Shown here piece after piece: positions 1 through 9,837 of a stretch of DNA of 25,987 bases. The notes beneath the pieces are model-generated. The model ran no database searches and had not been told where the DNA came from. It was given only the letters and a program-made list of their open reading frames with translations. Source of the stretch: Hypsibius dujardini (Eukaryota > Tardigrada > Eutardigrada > Parachela > Hypsibiidae); assembly GCA_001579985.1 (NCBI GenBank), contig LRSR01003760.1:1-25987 (forward strand). Direction: 5' to 3'. The first letter of the stretch is position 1, and each line of letters starts with the position of its first letter. A program made the translations under genes and the position numbers.

Positions 1-31
<31 letters not shown>

Positions 32-65
32 GATCATAGAACGAAACAAGAATTTCTGTTTTTAG

Positions 66-3000
66 CTTTGCGGGCCCAGGAGTGCTCGTCTGCTCAATCG
101 ACAACATGCCGGCTCAACTACCCCGCGAAGCGACCGACTTCTTTGGCGCTCTGCTCCTTCCGTATATCCCAGACATGGTAATTTCGTTATATCATCCTAA
201 TCACACTGACCCCGGAACCTACACTAATCGGTTACACAACTTATCCTTATCTTATCGTCAATCTTCGCAGATTATTTCAGACGCGACCCAGCCGTTCGAA
301 GCTTACAATGCCAGACCAGTCGTCAAAAACGTAAGTTTCGAGACTGCTGACACACGTATATACAGCTAACGGGTTTTTCTTTACCCAGGCGGTCATTGCC
401 ACCAACAACAAACTTGCGCCCAGTTTCGAGTACATTGAGGAGTTGCGAAACAGCAAGAAAAAGTCAAACTCTAAAGCCATGAGCGTGGATCAATCGTCGA
501 AGAAGGTGCTGGTGTTGGGCGCGGGATACGTGGCCTCTCCGGTGGTGGAGTACCTGTCACGGGACAGCAATGTCCGCATCACAGTCGGTAAGCTTATTAG
601 CTTAACTAAGTCCCAAAACTATCAGAGGAAGATACACGTAGAAGATGATTACAGGCATGCATATATGTACACACAGCGAGACAGACAACCAGACAACCAG
701 ACATACAGACATACAGACAGCCAGACAGCCAGACAGCCAGACAGCTAGACAAAATACAAGCAGACAGAAAGACAGAAATCTAGATAGGCAGGTAGAAATC
801 TAGATAGGCAGGTAGTCAGACAAGATAACCGGATGGACAGGCAAACAGATAAGCAGTAAGGCACACAGACAGAAAGGCAGGCAGGCAGGCAGACTAACAG
901 ACAAAACAGGCAAGCCCACAGGCAGACAGACAGTAGATTCTTATGTTGGCAATGTCATGTCTCAATTGTGGTTTTTGTGTCGTCAGCATCTGCCCTACGG
1001 GATGAGGCGGAGCAATTGGCACAGAAGCACCAGAACACCGACGCCGTCTGCCTGGATATTCAACGACGACCGGAAGAACTGGCAAAGTTGATTCAGGAAC
1101 ACGACTTGTGCATCAGCCTTCTGCCCTACGGTCTTCATGGAAAAGTGGCAGACTTATGCATCGCTCACCATGTGAACATGGTCACGGCCAGCTACAGCAA
1201 CGTGTTGACTGCTAATCCGGATGCGTCCTATCACCAACGGTATACAGAATACCAATTGCAGAGTTACAGGCAAACTGTCGACAGACACTGACGATTCGGA
1301 AACCGATCAGTCACGTGTCTGTGAATGTGTTAAAAATGAGATCCGGCGAATGCCTGATGCACGCCGTGTTTTTTTCAGGGCCGTGGACGCTGATGTGACT
1401 ATTCTCAACGAGATGGGTCTTGATCCAGGCATCGACCATCTCCTCGCCATGGAGTGCTTCGATGAAGTGAAGGAACTGGGCGGTAAAGTCACTTCGTTCC
1501 GGTCGTTCTGCGGCGGCTTGCCGGCCCCGGAATTTTCAGACAACCCGTTGCGCTACAAGTTCAGCTGGAACCCTCGAGGAGTCTTCCTTGCCGCTCTCAA
1601 TGGCGCCCGTTTTATCGATAACGGCAAGGTACGGGGTTTCTTTCCACAGGAACTCATAACATCAACCTCAGAAATGTATTTAATGGTCGAATAGATTGTG
1701 GAAATTCCCCCCGGCGGCGTGGACTTGATGGAGAGCGTGAAACCGTTCGACTTCCTCCCGGGATTCAACCTCGAAGGCTACTCTAACCGGGACTCGCTCC
1801 ACTACCTGAAGGAATACGGAATTGAAGGCGCCACGACGTGCATGCGCGGCACTCTGCGGTACAAGGGCTACACAGACTGTCTGATTGGACTGATGAAATT
1901 GGGGATGCTGCAGCCGACACCGCATCCTGCTCTGCATCCCGATGGTCCGGATGTCACCTGGGTAACAGTTGAAAGAATGCAAGAAGTTGACATTCAAATC
2001 GACACAGATATTCAGACAAGTAGTTAGACCAGCATGCCGACAGGCAAATAGAGAGGCAAACAAACAAGCGTGTGGGTTCAGACATTCACACTAACAGACT
2101 TGGTAAGTAGGGAAGCAGGCAGAAAAGCAGACAAACAGACATATAGAAAAACAGACAAACAAACAAACAAACAAACAACAAACAGGGAGGCAGGCAGACA
2201 AACAGCGAAACAGACAGTCACTCAGTTAGAAAGTCAGACAGACGTGTATTTTTCCGACCAAATGAACAACCGACAGATACAATAACAAGCAGTCCAGAAA
2301 ACGACTGCAGAAGAACTAGGACCATTAAAATAGCGATGAAATAAGCCATTTTTTCTTGCAGAGGAAACTGATTGCCATCCTGACAAACCAAAGTTCAAAT
2401 AATCTACTGGAGAATCTCAAACGCTCAGTGGCGGAGAAAGTCGGCTCCCTAGAGCGACTGCAGGCGGTGGAGCAGCTAGGACTCTTTGACAACACCACAC
2501 CAGTCATCAAGCACAACACACCCCTCGATACCTTGGCGCATCACTTGGCCAAGACACTGACCTACGAGAAGAACGAACGGGATTTGGTCATCCTGCGCCA
2601 CGATATCGGAATCACGTGGCCCAACAACACTAAGGTACGTGCACCGACGGTGACGCTCACATTTTAAGACTGAATCCAATCAAACAAGTTGTTTGCATTG
2701 CAAACTAATCGCAACAGGAATCGAGGGAAATCACACTGGTTGTTTACGGCGAGCCGAACGGATACACTGCCATGGCCAAGACTGTCGGGTAAGTATCGCT
2801 GCTATTCCCGATCCCTTAATCCACTAACGTCGATAGTTCACCTTCAGATATCCGGCGGCAATCGGCGCAAAAATGCTCCTGGACAAGGAGATCCAACGGA
2901 AGGGTCTCGTCATGCCGCTGTCAAAGGTAACGCTACGAATGGTCACTCCCAATCTGTTGCAATTAAACTGAATTTCTGTACTGGTATTTGTGTGTTGAAG

Positions 3001-3081
3001 GATATTTACCGGCCGGTGCTGCAGCGTCTAGAACAGGAAGGCATCAAGGCGGTGCAGAGAACCCATCGATTTGAATCTTAA
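66..3081 (+). CDS. AASS: Alpha-aminoadipic semialdehyde synthase (bifunctional LKR/SDH), 3' ten exons
   Basis: Mitochondrial enzyme for the first two steps of lysine breakdown: lysine plus 2-oxoglutarate to saccharopine, then saccharopine to aminoadipic semialdehyde plus glutamate. Exons: 66-177, 271-330, 389-587, 987-1239, 1379-1628, 1695-1961, 2362-2634, 2718-2788, 2848-2926, 3001-3081 (TAA). All introns are GT-AG and phases join without a break, giving about 548 residues. The first exon holds SIDNMPAQLPREAT, the C-terminal end of the lysine-ketoglutarate reductase domain, so this is the fused animal form and the 5' half lies outside the window. Next comes the saccharopine dehydrogenase Rossmann motif VLVLGAGYVASPVVEYL, then ISLLPYGLH, NMVTASY, LDPGIDHLLAME, CGGLPAPE, NPLRYKFSW, FLPGFNLEGY, MRGTLRYKGY and MAKTVGYPAAIGAKMLL, all signatures of this domain. 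The C terminus (HRFES) is short and not conserved. No canonical AATAAA follows closely. Confidence 0.95.
677..925. repeat. Degenerate CAGA/CCAGACAA array in an AASS intron
   Basis: CAGA-type units on the gene strand, with a two-copy 20-bp subrepeat (ATCTAGATAGGCAGGTAG, 779-815), fill most of the 399-bp intron after exon 3. A similar run at 1-29 sits just before the first visible AASS exon, and another at 2110-2245 lies in the intron before exon 7. Confidence 0.88.
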
Positions 3082-3404
3082 ACAAACTGGTTTCCCACCC
3101 GATCCCCATGACCCCATTTGCATAGTTTTTACAAAAAAATTTAATGTTTCGGTGAATTGTATCCGGTTAAGAGAGAGAAAGAGCGCGAATGAAAAGGTGG
3201 TCGGGAAAAAGTCTTTTTTTTGCAGTGATTACTTTTCTAAAGCTGCTTTCAGGCACTAATACTTCTCGTTGATTAAGCTCAAACTTCTCGTTATCTGTTA
3301 GTTCAAAGGAAAGGCCAAAGGAAAGGCCAGTACGGGAAATGTAGCCATTATTCACGTGTGAAATGACTGTTCATCACTTGCCGTGCAGGAAAGGGAATGA
3401 AATG
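3082..3404. other. Intergenic gap between convergent genes
   Basis: Space of 323 bp between the stops of AASS (+) and the nitrobindin gene (-), so it must hold both 3' UTRs. It is AT-rich with short A and T runs. I see no AATAAA on either strand; an AATAAT variant on the minus strand near 3349 could serve the nitrobindin gene. Confidence 0.5.
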
Positions 3405-4764
3405 TTACTTGTGTGCATCCGGGACCTGGTGGGTGTCTCGCTTGTACTTGATCCGCAGGTGCTCAGTCAAGGCGGTCCTAGTGGTTTGCATTTCCATCAC
3501 ATGTTCCAGTTCCTCCGTCGCTGGGTCGAATGTAAATGTACGCCGGTTCTGGGGGGGAAATAATGCAAAGCCATTACCACAGTACACGGTCCATCTTCTG
3601 GCCACACGGCCACGTGACCAGGACTTCTAAATCAGTTTCTTCTTCTCAAAAACCAATAAATAAATAAATAAACAAATAAATAAACAAATAAATAAATAAC
3701 AAATAAGTCACTTTAAGCATTCTTTTTTTGCCGCTTCCCTGAAAATTTTGTCTTTTCTCACTACTCTAATTTTTTCCTTATTGGCTGCATGCCAATGAGT
3801 TTTGTACATACCGCGACAACGGCCGGTTCGGCAGCGAAAGCCATACGACTAATACCACTGGTCATTAGCCACATTGAATTCTCGCTGACCTTGCCTTCCA
3901 GAATCTCGGAAACACCTGCAAGAAACAACTTCCTTGGTCAAATCTAGCGACTGGAAGCAATCGGAGTATGGGCCTCTCAACTATATCACAGTACGTGTCT
4001 GGTACGGTTGACGCTAGAGATCTCCAAAAACAGCAACCAACGCACCGAAATTGTGAGCAATGACCAGAGCGACATCTGTTGAGCCGGGTTTGATGCGAAG
4101 AAAGCCCACTTCGCGGTGCATCAGGGCAGTCGGACCGATCGCAGGATTCCACGATTCAGCTCTGTAAATCGAAATAATGTAGCAAGATGAGTTCAGAATA
4201 TTCGAATTGCACGCACTTGTAATCCAGCATTTTCTGTCCGCCGAAGGTGAACTCGATCCGCTCCGAGTATTTGAAGTCCGCCTTCATGGTAGGATAACGG
4301 ACAACACCTAATAAGAAAAGAATCGTTACCAAAGCATGTGATCAATCGATCAATCTATCCACTACAGTGCAAAAAGGGACTGTCTATCGCAGTTTGATCG
4401 AATCGGTCAGTCAAACACTTAAGCGACTGACTATCCGGTAGCCTAGGCTGATGAATCAATCAATCAATAACTTGTACAGGAAAAATAACTGATGAAGTAA
4501 AAGTAGAAAGCGATTAAGTGCTCGAGTGATTAGATTAAGAGGAAGCTTACCAGGTTCATGGACAATCCATTTCCCAGCAATCCAGGCCAGCGGTTCCAGT
4601 TCGTTGGGCAGGAAATGCGGAAAAACCGGCACCTGCTTCGTCGGCCGTTCGATGAGCGGAGGGGAAGCGTTTCCTCCTGCGGCACTGGAATGGCTGGAAG
4701 GAGTCTTTGGAATAGAAAGACCAAGGGCAGCCTGCCCGTCTCCGGCGCCGTTTGATTTCTCCAT
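3405..4764 (-). CDS. Nitrobindin-like (THAP4 C-terminal type) heme-binding beta-barrel protein
   Basis: Five exons on the minus strand: 4764-4551, 4307-4217, 4161-4046, 3915-3812, 3548-3405 (TAA); 222 residues. The first ~50 residues are low-complexity (Ser, Ala, Pro). The nitrobindin barrel starts at residue ~57 with LEPLAWIAGKW, the family's N-terminal G-x-W signature, and continues with RYPTMKADFKYSERIEF, SWNPAIGPTALMHREVGFLR, VALVIAHNFG and, near the end, ALTEHLRIKYKR. In this family a His near the C terminus is the proximal heme ligand; the His in TEHLR is the likely candidate here. Known nitrobindins bind ferric heme b and act on nitric oxide and peroxynitrite. There is no THAP zinc finger upstream, so it is a stand-alone barrel as in nematodes and plants rather than a THAP4 fusion. 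It is head-to-head with BAP31. The start is the first in-frame ATG and is preceded by an acceptor-like sequence about 20 bp upstream. Confidence 0.92.
3655..3710. repeat. AAAT/AAAC microsatellite in a nitrobindin intron
   Basis: Run of AATA/AACA tetranucleotide units inside the intron between the last two coding exons of the nitrobindin gene. On the gene's own strand it reads as T-rich, so it may help form the polypyrimidine environment of the intron. Confidence 0.85.
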
Positions 4765-5546
4765 TATCGGTATCGACTTGCTACTAAAAAAATGAAAGAG
4801 TTAACTCCCGCTTGAATTTATTTTATCTGTAAGGGGAGGGAGGAAGAAACAAGACACAAGTTTTTCACACATAAAAGAGGCAACCGATTGGTCAGAAACC
4901 ACAACAGTGCATTGCACGATTTGTGCGGTGCGCGACGGAGATGCGTATTGCACAGCCTGCGCACAATGACTCAGCTAAAATTGTGCTTTGGTGGTTTGTT
5001 TGTCGCTTTAACTGCGCCGGTGGCTACCTTTGCATCGACGGCGAAATTGATGCATTGTAGCATTAATAGAGTTTCAAATTTTATATAAATATTTTGGAAT
5101 ACAGGATGCATCCGTCGATTTGAATTTTCGTGTTCCAGGGGAATTCCAGAGGTCAGACAGCGGAATTTTCCATACGCTGTGCGGATTTGGATCCGCCCGG
5201 GCATGTAGCGCGTTTGCCGTCGGGCGAACAGCGTGTTCACACGTTTATTTTGCCTGGGGTCGAAGTCAAGCCCCGCCCCAGTCTGTCGATTTGGAATGAC
5301 ACGCACTGCTGGCAAAAAAAGTTTATTTGTGGACTTCCTTGACTTTCATTCGTCTTAGACTCTGCGTCCGTTCTTCCTCCCTTTTTCAAACCCGGGTTTA
5401 TTTTTCATCATATACTCTTGAGAACTTCGAAAGTTTTACGGTCTTTTCACGGTAAGTTAGAACAGTTTAGCTGGGGAGAACTTTTTAGCAATTTTTTTAT
5501 TACCGTGTTTTTTCATTGCTCATTTTCCCCGTTGTCCAGATTCACG
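4765..5546. promoter_or_regulatory. Divergent promoter region, nitrobindin / BAP31
   Basis: The two start codons point away from each other across 782 bp. Seen inside: an AP-1/ARE-like site TGACTCAGC at 4967-4975, a TATA-like AT-rich stretch at about 5079-5095, and the BAP31 5' UTR intron at the right end. Shared promoter use is inferred from the layout only; no core promoter has been located for either gene. Confidence 0.5.
5452..5539 (+). other. Predicted 5' UTR intron of BAP31
   Basis: A strong donor (CACG followed by GTAAGT) at 5452 and a pyrimidine-rich tract ending in GTTGTCCAG at 5539 define an 88-bp intron. Its 3' end is 7 bp before the BAP31 ATG. It falls within the usual intron length of this window. 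Transcript data are needed to prove it. Confidence 0.6.
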
Positions 5547-7412
5547 ATGAGTCTGCAATGGACCGCGATCGCGGCGATCCTGTATGCCGAATTGGCCTTC
5601 ACAATTCTCATGCTTATGCCCTTCATCAGCCCGACCACGTAAGGAGAAGCTTCAGTTAATTGTCGAGGACGTCTCTCCTTCACCCGCGCTGTTTTTTTCC
5701 GTCGTAGATGGCATCGCTTCTTCCAGTCCCGGCTCGTTCTGCTGATCAAAAAATACAAATACATCCAGCATATTATGGTGGGAGTGATGGGATTACTGCT
5801 TCTCGGTGAGGACGGGACGTGGGAGGGAGGCCCTCAGCGCTGACTGATTTTTTATTGTGTTTCTCTTTCTCTGACTCAGATGCCATCCGTGACGTCAGCC
5901 GGTACACCAAGTCCTTTGTTGATCTAAGTGAGGTCGGTGCCGCAGCTCCTACTGCGGAGGTGCAGTTTCACATGAAGTTGTTCCGGGCACAACGTAATTT
6001 CTACATTGCCGGATTCGCGCTGTTTCTCTTCTAGTAAGTGTATATGTGAATGAGTGCGTACGGTTGATTGCATTGCTGGGAGAAATGTATATATGAATGA
6101 GTGCGTACGGTTGATTGATGCATTGTTGGGAGAAGTGTATATGTGAATGAGTGCGTACGGTTGATTGATGCATTGCTTGGTTGTATGAGCAGACGTCAGC
6201 CTGTTGGTTGATTAATCGATTGTTGGTCTTTCTACGCCAGCTGTCACTGTTTCGTTTCTAGCATCTGATTGGTAAATTGAATTAGAACGGTTGAATGGTT
6301 CGTCTTTTCCGCTCTCGAAATTTCGACGACAGTTTTCGAATTGGAAAAATGGCTGAATTTTTCCTTGCTTCCGTTCATCTCTCTTAATTGATTGGTTTTT
6401 ATCACGGCTAAGATATGACGTGGCATTCTAATTTGGCAATTCTCCTCGATTAGTCACTTTTTTTCAGTCATGGCGCATTTGTTCTTCACATCAAGAGTTG
6501 GCACTGTGATTTGATTTGCCTGTTTTTCAGTATAATTAAATCGCTGGCCGGCAAGCTGTCCTACGAAGCGCAGCTGATCATCTCCAACAGCGCCGTGATC
6601 AAGCAGGCGGAGAGCGCCTCGAAAATGGCCCGCGATCTGATTTCAGAGCAACAGAAGAGCGGCAAAAAGACCAGTGGTCAGGACGAAGCGGAGGCCGCCA
6701 TGAAGGCGCAGGTCTTGAAGCTGGAAGCCGAACTCCGTGCTGCCGCCAAAGGTACGGCTAAAAAATTAGTTATAACGCAAGAACCATCGTCACTGATAAA
6801 CGAAACTATAATATCCCAGAGGGGAACGGGAATTGGTATTTGCCATGTGGGATTCAAAAATGAGGGCATACTGGGGCTGTTTAGTGGTACTACAGTACGA
6901 GTATTAGATCATCGATGCAATTGAGCTACACATATGGCAAAAACCTTGCGCTAACCGAATTAAGCACCTTAACTCGGGACTGTGTGCAACAGCCTGCGTC
7001 GAACGAGTGTAATGGTTTGACTCAGTTAGCGCAAGGATTTTGCCTTTGTACCATTAAGAAGGCGGAGCAACCAGATCCAATCGCGGAGACATACGTGGTT
7101 TATGAATCACCATGATCAACATATCTCTGGCACAGTCAGTAGCTAATTGTTTCGTTTGTGTGCTTATCTTGCAGAAATTGAAGCCAAGAGCAAGGAAGTG
7201 GAAGCTATCAAGAGGCAAAGTGAAGGTCTCACCAACGAGTATGACCGTCTTCTCGAGGAGCACGCAAAACTGCAGGTGAGCCAGTGGCACCGATTTCCCT
7301 TTGATCGGCACGTTTATTTGAGCCAGTTGGTTTCTAATTCGTACTTTTTCTTCGCCTGCAGAACGAGCATAAGCTGGTAGTCGGCGACGTGGGTAACAGG
7401 AAGAGCGATTGA
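5547..7412 (+). CDS. BCAP31: B-cell receptor-associated protein 31 homologue (BAP31)
   Basis: ER membrane cargo receptor and quality-control protein. Coding exons: 5547-5638, 5708-5805, 5880-6033, 6531-6751, 7175-7275, 7362-7412 (TGA); 238 residues, close to the usual ~245. The start MSLQWTAIAAILYAE matches the family N terminus almost exactly. Three membrane segments lie at about residues 6-27, 48-66 and 104-118; FHMKLFRAQRNFYIAGF (93-109) is the most conserved block. From about residue 130 the chain is a charged heptad-rich coiled coil (KQAESASKMARDL, then EAKSKEVEAIKRQ), the part that faces the cytosol and dimerises. The last four residues are RKSD, with Lys at -3 and Arg at -4. That is a dibasic retrieval signal resembling, but not identical to, the KKEE end of the human protein. 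Introns 3 and 4 carry a minisatellite and an inverted repeat. Confidence 0.96.
6038..6180. repeat. Three-copy minisatellite in BAP31 intron 3
   Basis: Three head-to-tail copies of a ~47-50-bp unit built around GAATGAGTGCGTACGGTTG, which begins at 6048, 6095 and 6145. Copies differ by small indels (GATTG versus GATTGATG) and a few substitutions. The array begins within about 4 bp of the exon 3 donor GTAAGT. Confidence 0.9.
6938..7042. repeat. 18-bp inverted repeat in BAP31 intron 4
   Basis: CAAAAACCTTGCGCTAAC at 6938-6955 and GTTAGCGCAAGGATTTTG at 7025-7042 are reverse complements with one mismatch, separated by 69 bp. They could form a stem in the pre-mRNA or be the ends of a small decayed element. 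No target-site duplication was seen. Confidence 0.8.
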
Positions 7413-7887
7413 GCCCACCCGCTTCCCCAATCAACTAACAAAATAAACTAATAACATAAAGTCTCTTGTTTGATTTGAACCTCTTTTGGCTTTATCGTTT
7501 GCGTCCGGCTGAAGTTTCAATGCTGCATGATTCACATGTAGAGCGCGATGAACCCCTTCCTTTCATTTGTAGCGTGCGCATGTAGAAGTGCGTGTCTCTG
7601 TCTCACAAATCATGTTTTTTTATTATTAGGCCCGTCTTGTCGGCGTTCTGTTCGATTTCATAATACGGAGCATGTTCAGTTTTTTTTCTGCTGAAACTGC
7701 GTATGTACAAGGCTCAGGTTTTAAAGGAAAAAACTAATTTATGTTGCAAATTTGAAGTGATTTCAGACACATCAAAACATTGAGGCAGACATTAATTTAG
7801 GAAGACAAAGTTGCCTTATTCGGTTACAGTATTATTACGGTGTCGCTGGCGGACTTGTTTGCTTCACTGCAAACAAAACGTCGATGA
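7413..7887. other. Intergenic gap between convergent genes
   Basis: Holds the 3' ends of BAP31 (+) and the Gly-rich gene (-). Apart from the BAP31 AATAAA, a minus-strand AATAAA (TTTATT at 7619-7624) lies 264 bp past the Gly-rich stop and could be its poly(A) signal. No coding signal was seen. Confidence 0.5.
7442..7447 (+). terminator. BAP31 polyadenylation signal
   Basis: AATAAA lies 30 bp after the BAP31 TGA, in an A-rich stretch followed by T- and GT-rich sequence. This is the typical arrangement of an animal poly(A) site. Confidence 0.65.
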
Positions 7888-8912
7888 TTAAAGACGAACT
7901 TTTTTCACTGCTATCTTTCCCTTCTTACCGGTAGATGTTGTTTGCGTGGTAGCTTCCGCCCCGGCCGCTGGATTGTTTCCCTCTAGTGCGACCGGTCCCA
8001 GTGCGCTTCCGGTGAACTCAATGTCGAAAGGTAGCGCCATGTGTGGCATGGACTTTGGCTTATTGGGGCTGTTGTTACTGCCAGTGTAGCCGCCGGCACC
8101 GGAATTCCCCATTGGGCCGCCGGTTTCACGGGGGCTGCCGGCTACCTTGACAGCGTTGCTGCCGTCACCAGCACCAGCACCACCGCCGCTGCCGGACCCA
8201 GCGCCAGGGCCATTCATCACGCCACGATTCCATAGTTGAGAACGGAGAAGGTCTCCATCGACATCCAACAGTAGAGGAGCTGCATCAGACATTAGAGACT
8301 ACAACAGATGTCTAGTTCTTGTGCAAAAGAAGGCCAGGAGGAAATCTAAGACACCAGTCAGCAAACACAAGCCAGATAGACAGTCAGCACTGCAGAAAAA
8401 CAGATAGACAACCTGACAGATGGACTGACAGACAGACAACCTGACAAGGAGGTAAAAAGACAGACAGACGGACAGACAGACAAAACGACATGCACAGAGT
8501 GCGGAAGGCAAGTAGAAAACCAGGCAGATAGCTATCGACGTCTTATATCTAATCCGTAACAGTTATCCAGACCTGGTTGGAGCTGGTGTCCATCTTTACC
8601 TAGAGCCGAACCACCAGATGGTCCTCGAGACAACAAACCCATCAGTCCACCGAATAATCCACCGGGACTGGACAAGGCCGAACCACCTGCTCTCGCACTC
8701 AGCGTCGGATCCGCTTCAAAACCGGTCATCATCCCGCCGTTTTGACCACCACCGAATCCGCCTCCCCCTCCACCACCGCCGCCGCCGCCGAAACCACCAC
8801 CAGAAAACAAACTGGACAGCATCATTAAACGGAAAAAGTCATCGCCTTGAGCGGCTGCAGACCGCAGACTTGACAGACAGACAAGCACCAGGGATAATAT
8901 TGAAAGCCACAT
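7888..8912 (-). CDS. Secreted glycine-rich protein of unknown family
   Basis: Two exons on the minus strand, 8912-8573 and 8279-7888 (TAA), give 243 residues. The join (CCAG then GTCTGG donor; GATGCAG acceptor) keeps the frame. The donor is not strong, so two separate genes or a different junction remain possible. Residues 1-22 (MWLSILSLVLVCLSSL...) are a clear signal peptide with likely cleavage after SAAAQ or nearby. Then follow an amphipathic piece (DDFFRLMMLSSLFSGG), a polyglycine block around residues 40-58, and GGLFGGLMGLLSRG. Exon 2 adds LLLDVDGDLLRSQLWNRG, a Gly/Ala/Ser-rich linker and a conserved-looking tail (MPHMALPFDIEFTGSALGP) ending in a basic KKGKIAVKKVRL. No cysteines form an obvious pattern. 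Such composition is seen in cuticle, matrix, silk and glue proteins, but I do not recognise the family and assign no function. The intron carries a CAGA array. Confidence 0.6.
8392..8500. repeat. CAGA-rich tetranucleotide repeat in intron
   Basis: Imperfect CAGA/GACA units on the + strand, inside the intron of the Gly-rich gene. On the gene strand it reads TCTG and opens a false reading frame rich in CLSV. Confidence 0.85.
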
Positions 8913-8930
8913 TTCTGAAATTCAGAAATG
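8910..8930. promoter_or_regulatory. 21-bp perfect inverted repeat at the Gly-rich start codon
   Basis: Arms CATTTCTGAA and TTCAGAAATG separated by a single A. The outer end of one arm contains the ATG start of the Gly-rich gene. On the minus strand the same stretch contains TTTCAG just before AAATG, so it may also be a 3' splice site. Its role is unknown. Confidence 0.6.
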
Positions 8931-9024
8931 GTGTAATTTCCCGAAAAAATTGCCTGTCGCGGCAAAACTTGAATACAGAGAGCTGAAACAGTTGTGTCTA
9001 TACTCCTTCTCCAAATAAGCTGCG

Positions 9025-9052
9025 CAAGAGCGCTCTTGACGGGCTATTTAAG
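9025..9052 (-). promoter_or_regulatory. Possible core promoter of the Gly-rich gene (TATA-like box plus palindrome)
   Basis: On the minus strand GCTTAAATAGCC (about 9053-9042) resembles a TATA box and lies about 130 bp before the ATG. Next to it, 9025-9038 is the perfect 14-bp palindrome CAAGAGCGCTCTTG. The distance is plausible for a short 5' UTR. This is inferred from sequence only. Confidence 0.35.
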
Positions 9053-9187
9053 CGGGGCCTGACCATGTAACACGAGAGTCTCCGGCGGGTAATTTGCGCT
9101 TGTGACGTGAGGTACGCGCGAACAACACCTGTTTATTCTTTATCGCGCTCTGTGTGATGCGATCGTCTGCGTCGCGGCAACATCGGA

Positions 9188-9778
9188 AATGGATGTTTCA
9201 ATGCCCTCGCCGACAATGAGGGTTGACTGTACCCGGTGTCTCTCTTCACAGCCCCCGATTGTTGTCTCACGTACCCCGCCGGAATGGTTTATGAGAGTTG
9301 GTGGATGATATTCAAGTGTCCTACCGCGGGATCAAGATCAAGCTGTCTCCGGTGCCTCGGCAGGTCAAGTGGTCACTTTGACGTCACTACGGTGCAACAA
9401 GCGTTCAGTTTTTTGAAATTTTACCCATCTCTCGCTCGGTATTCGCAACATGTCTGTCCGACGAAATTTAGTGTCTAAATGGTTTTTGGCTGGCGCTTCT
9501 GTCGCGTTTGACTGCTGCTTCGTAAATGTCTGTGATTTTTTTGCATTTCGCAAGTCTACCAGCGATCACATGTCCCTCCGTTCCAGCGCCCCGAACTCTC
9601 GATTGAAGAGAGTAACATGAGGCTCATCGGGTTGCCCGACGGACTGGTCCGGTCAGAGAGGCGAGGAGCGGTGCAATGCGACTTGTCTTCCACTCGGGGC
9701 GAAACTCGATGTGAAGAAACGATCAGGCTTTCAGGCATCGCGTGCGCGTGTGTGTGTGTATACGAGTATGTGTAACAA
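9188..9778 (+). other. Coding-like fragments on the + strand, unassigned
   Basis: Three stretches have protein-like codon use but do not join into one clear gene. At about 9188-9304 an ORF reads MDVSMPSPTMRVDCTR... then PPIVVSRTPPEWFMRVGG and stops. At about 9299-9364, in another frame, LVDDIQVSYRGIKIKLSPVP ends at CGGCAG followed by GTCAAG. At about 9560-9775 a frame reads HVPPFQRPELSIEESNMRLI then GLPDGLVRSERRGAVQCDL and stops in a GT-rich tract. Third positions are G/C-rich as in the real exons here. They could be exons of a small + strand gene, a decayed gene copy, or chance. I do not recognise the family. Confidence 0.25.
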
Positions 9779-9837
9779 ACGAGAAAAATCGTCATCAAAT
9801 CTTCGGGTATGCACGAAAATGAACTCAGAGGCAGACT

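Noticed and set aside
1-925. Repeat arrays considered as a CRISPR
   Set aside because: Units are 4 bp and contiguous with no unique spacers, and the host is a eukaryote with introns.
6678-6924. Read-through of BAP31 exon 4 into its intron
   Set aside because: The GTACGG donor at 6752 and the in-phase acceptor at 7174 restore the conserved coiled coil, so the extension is intron.
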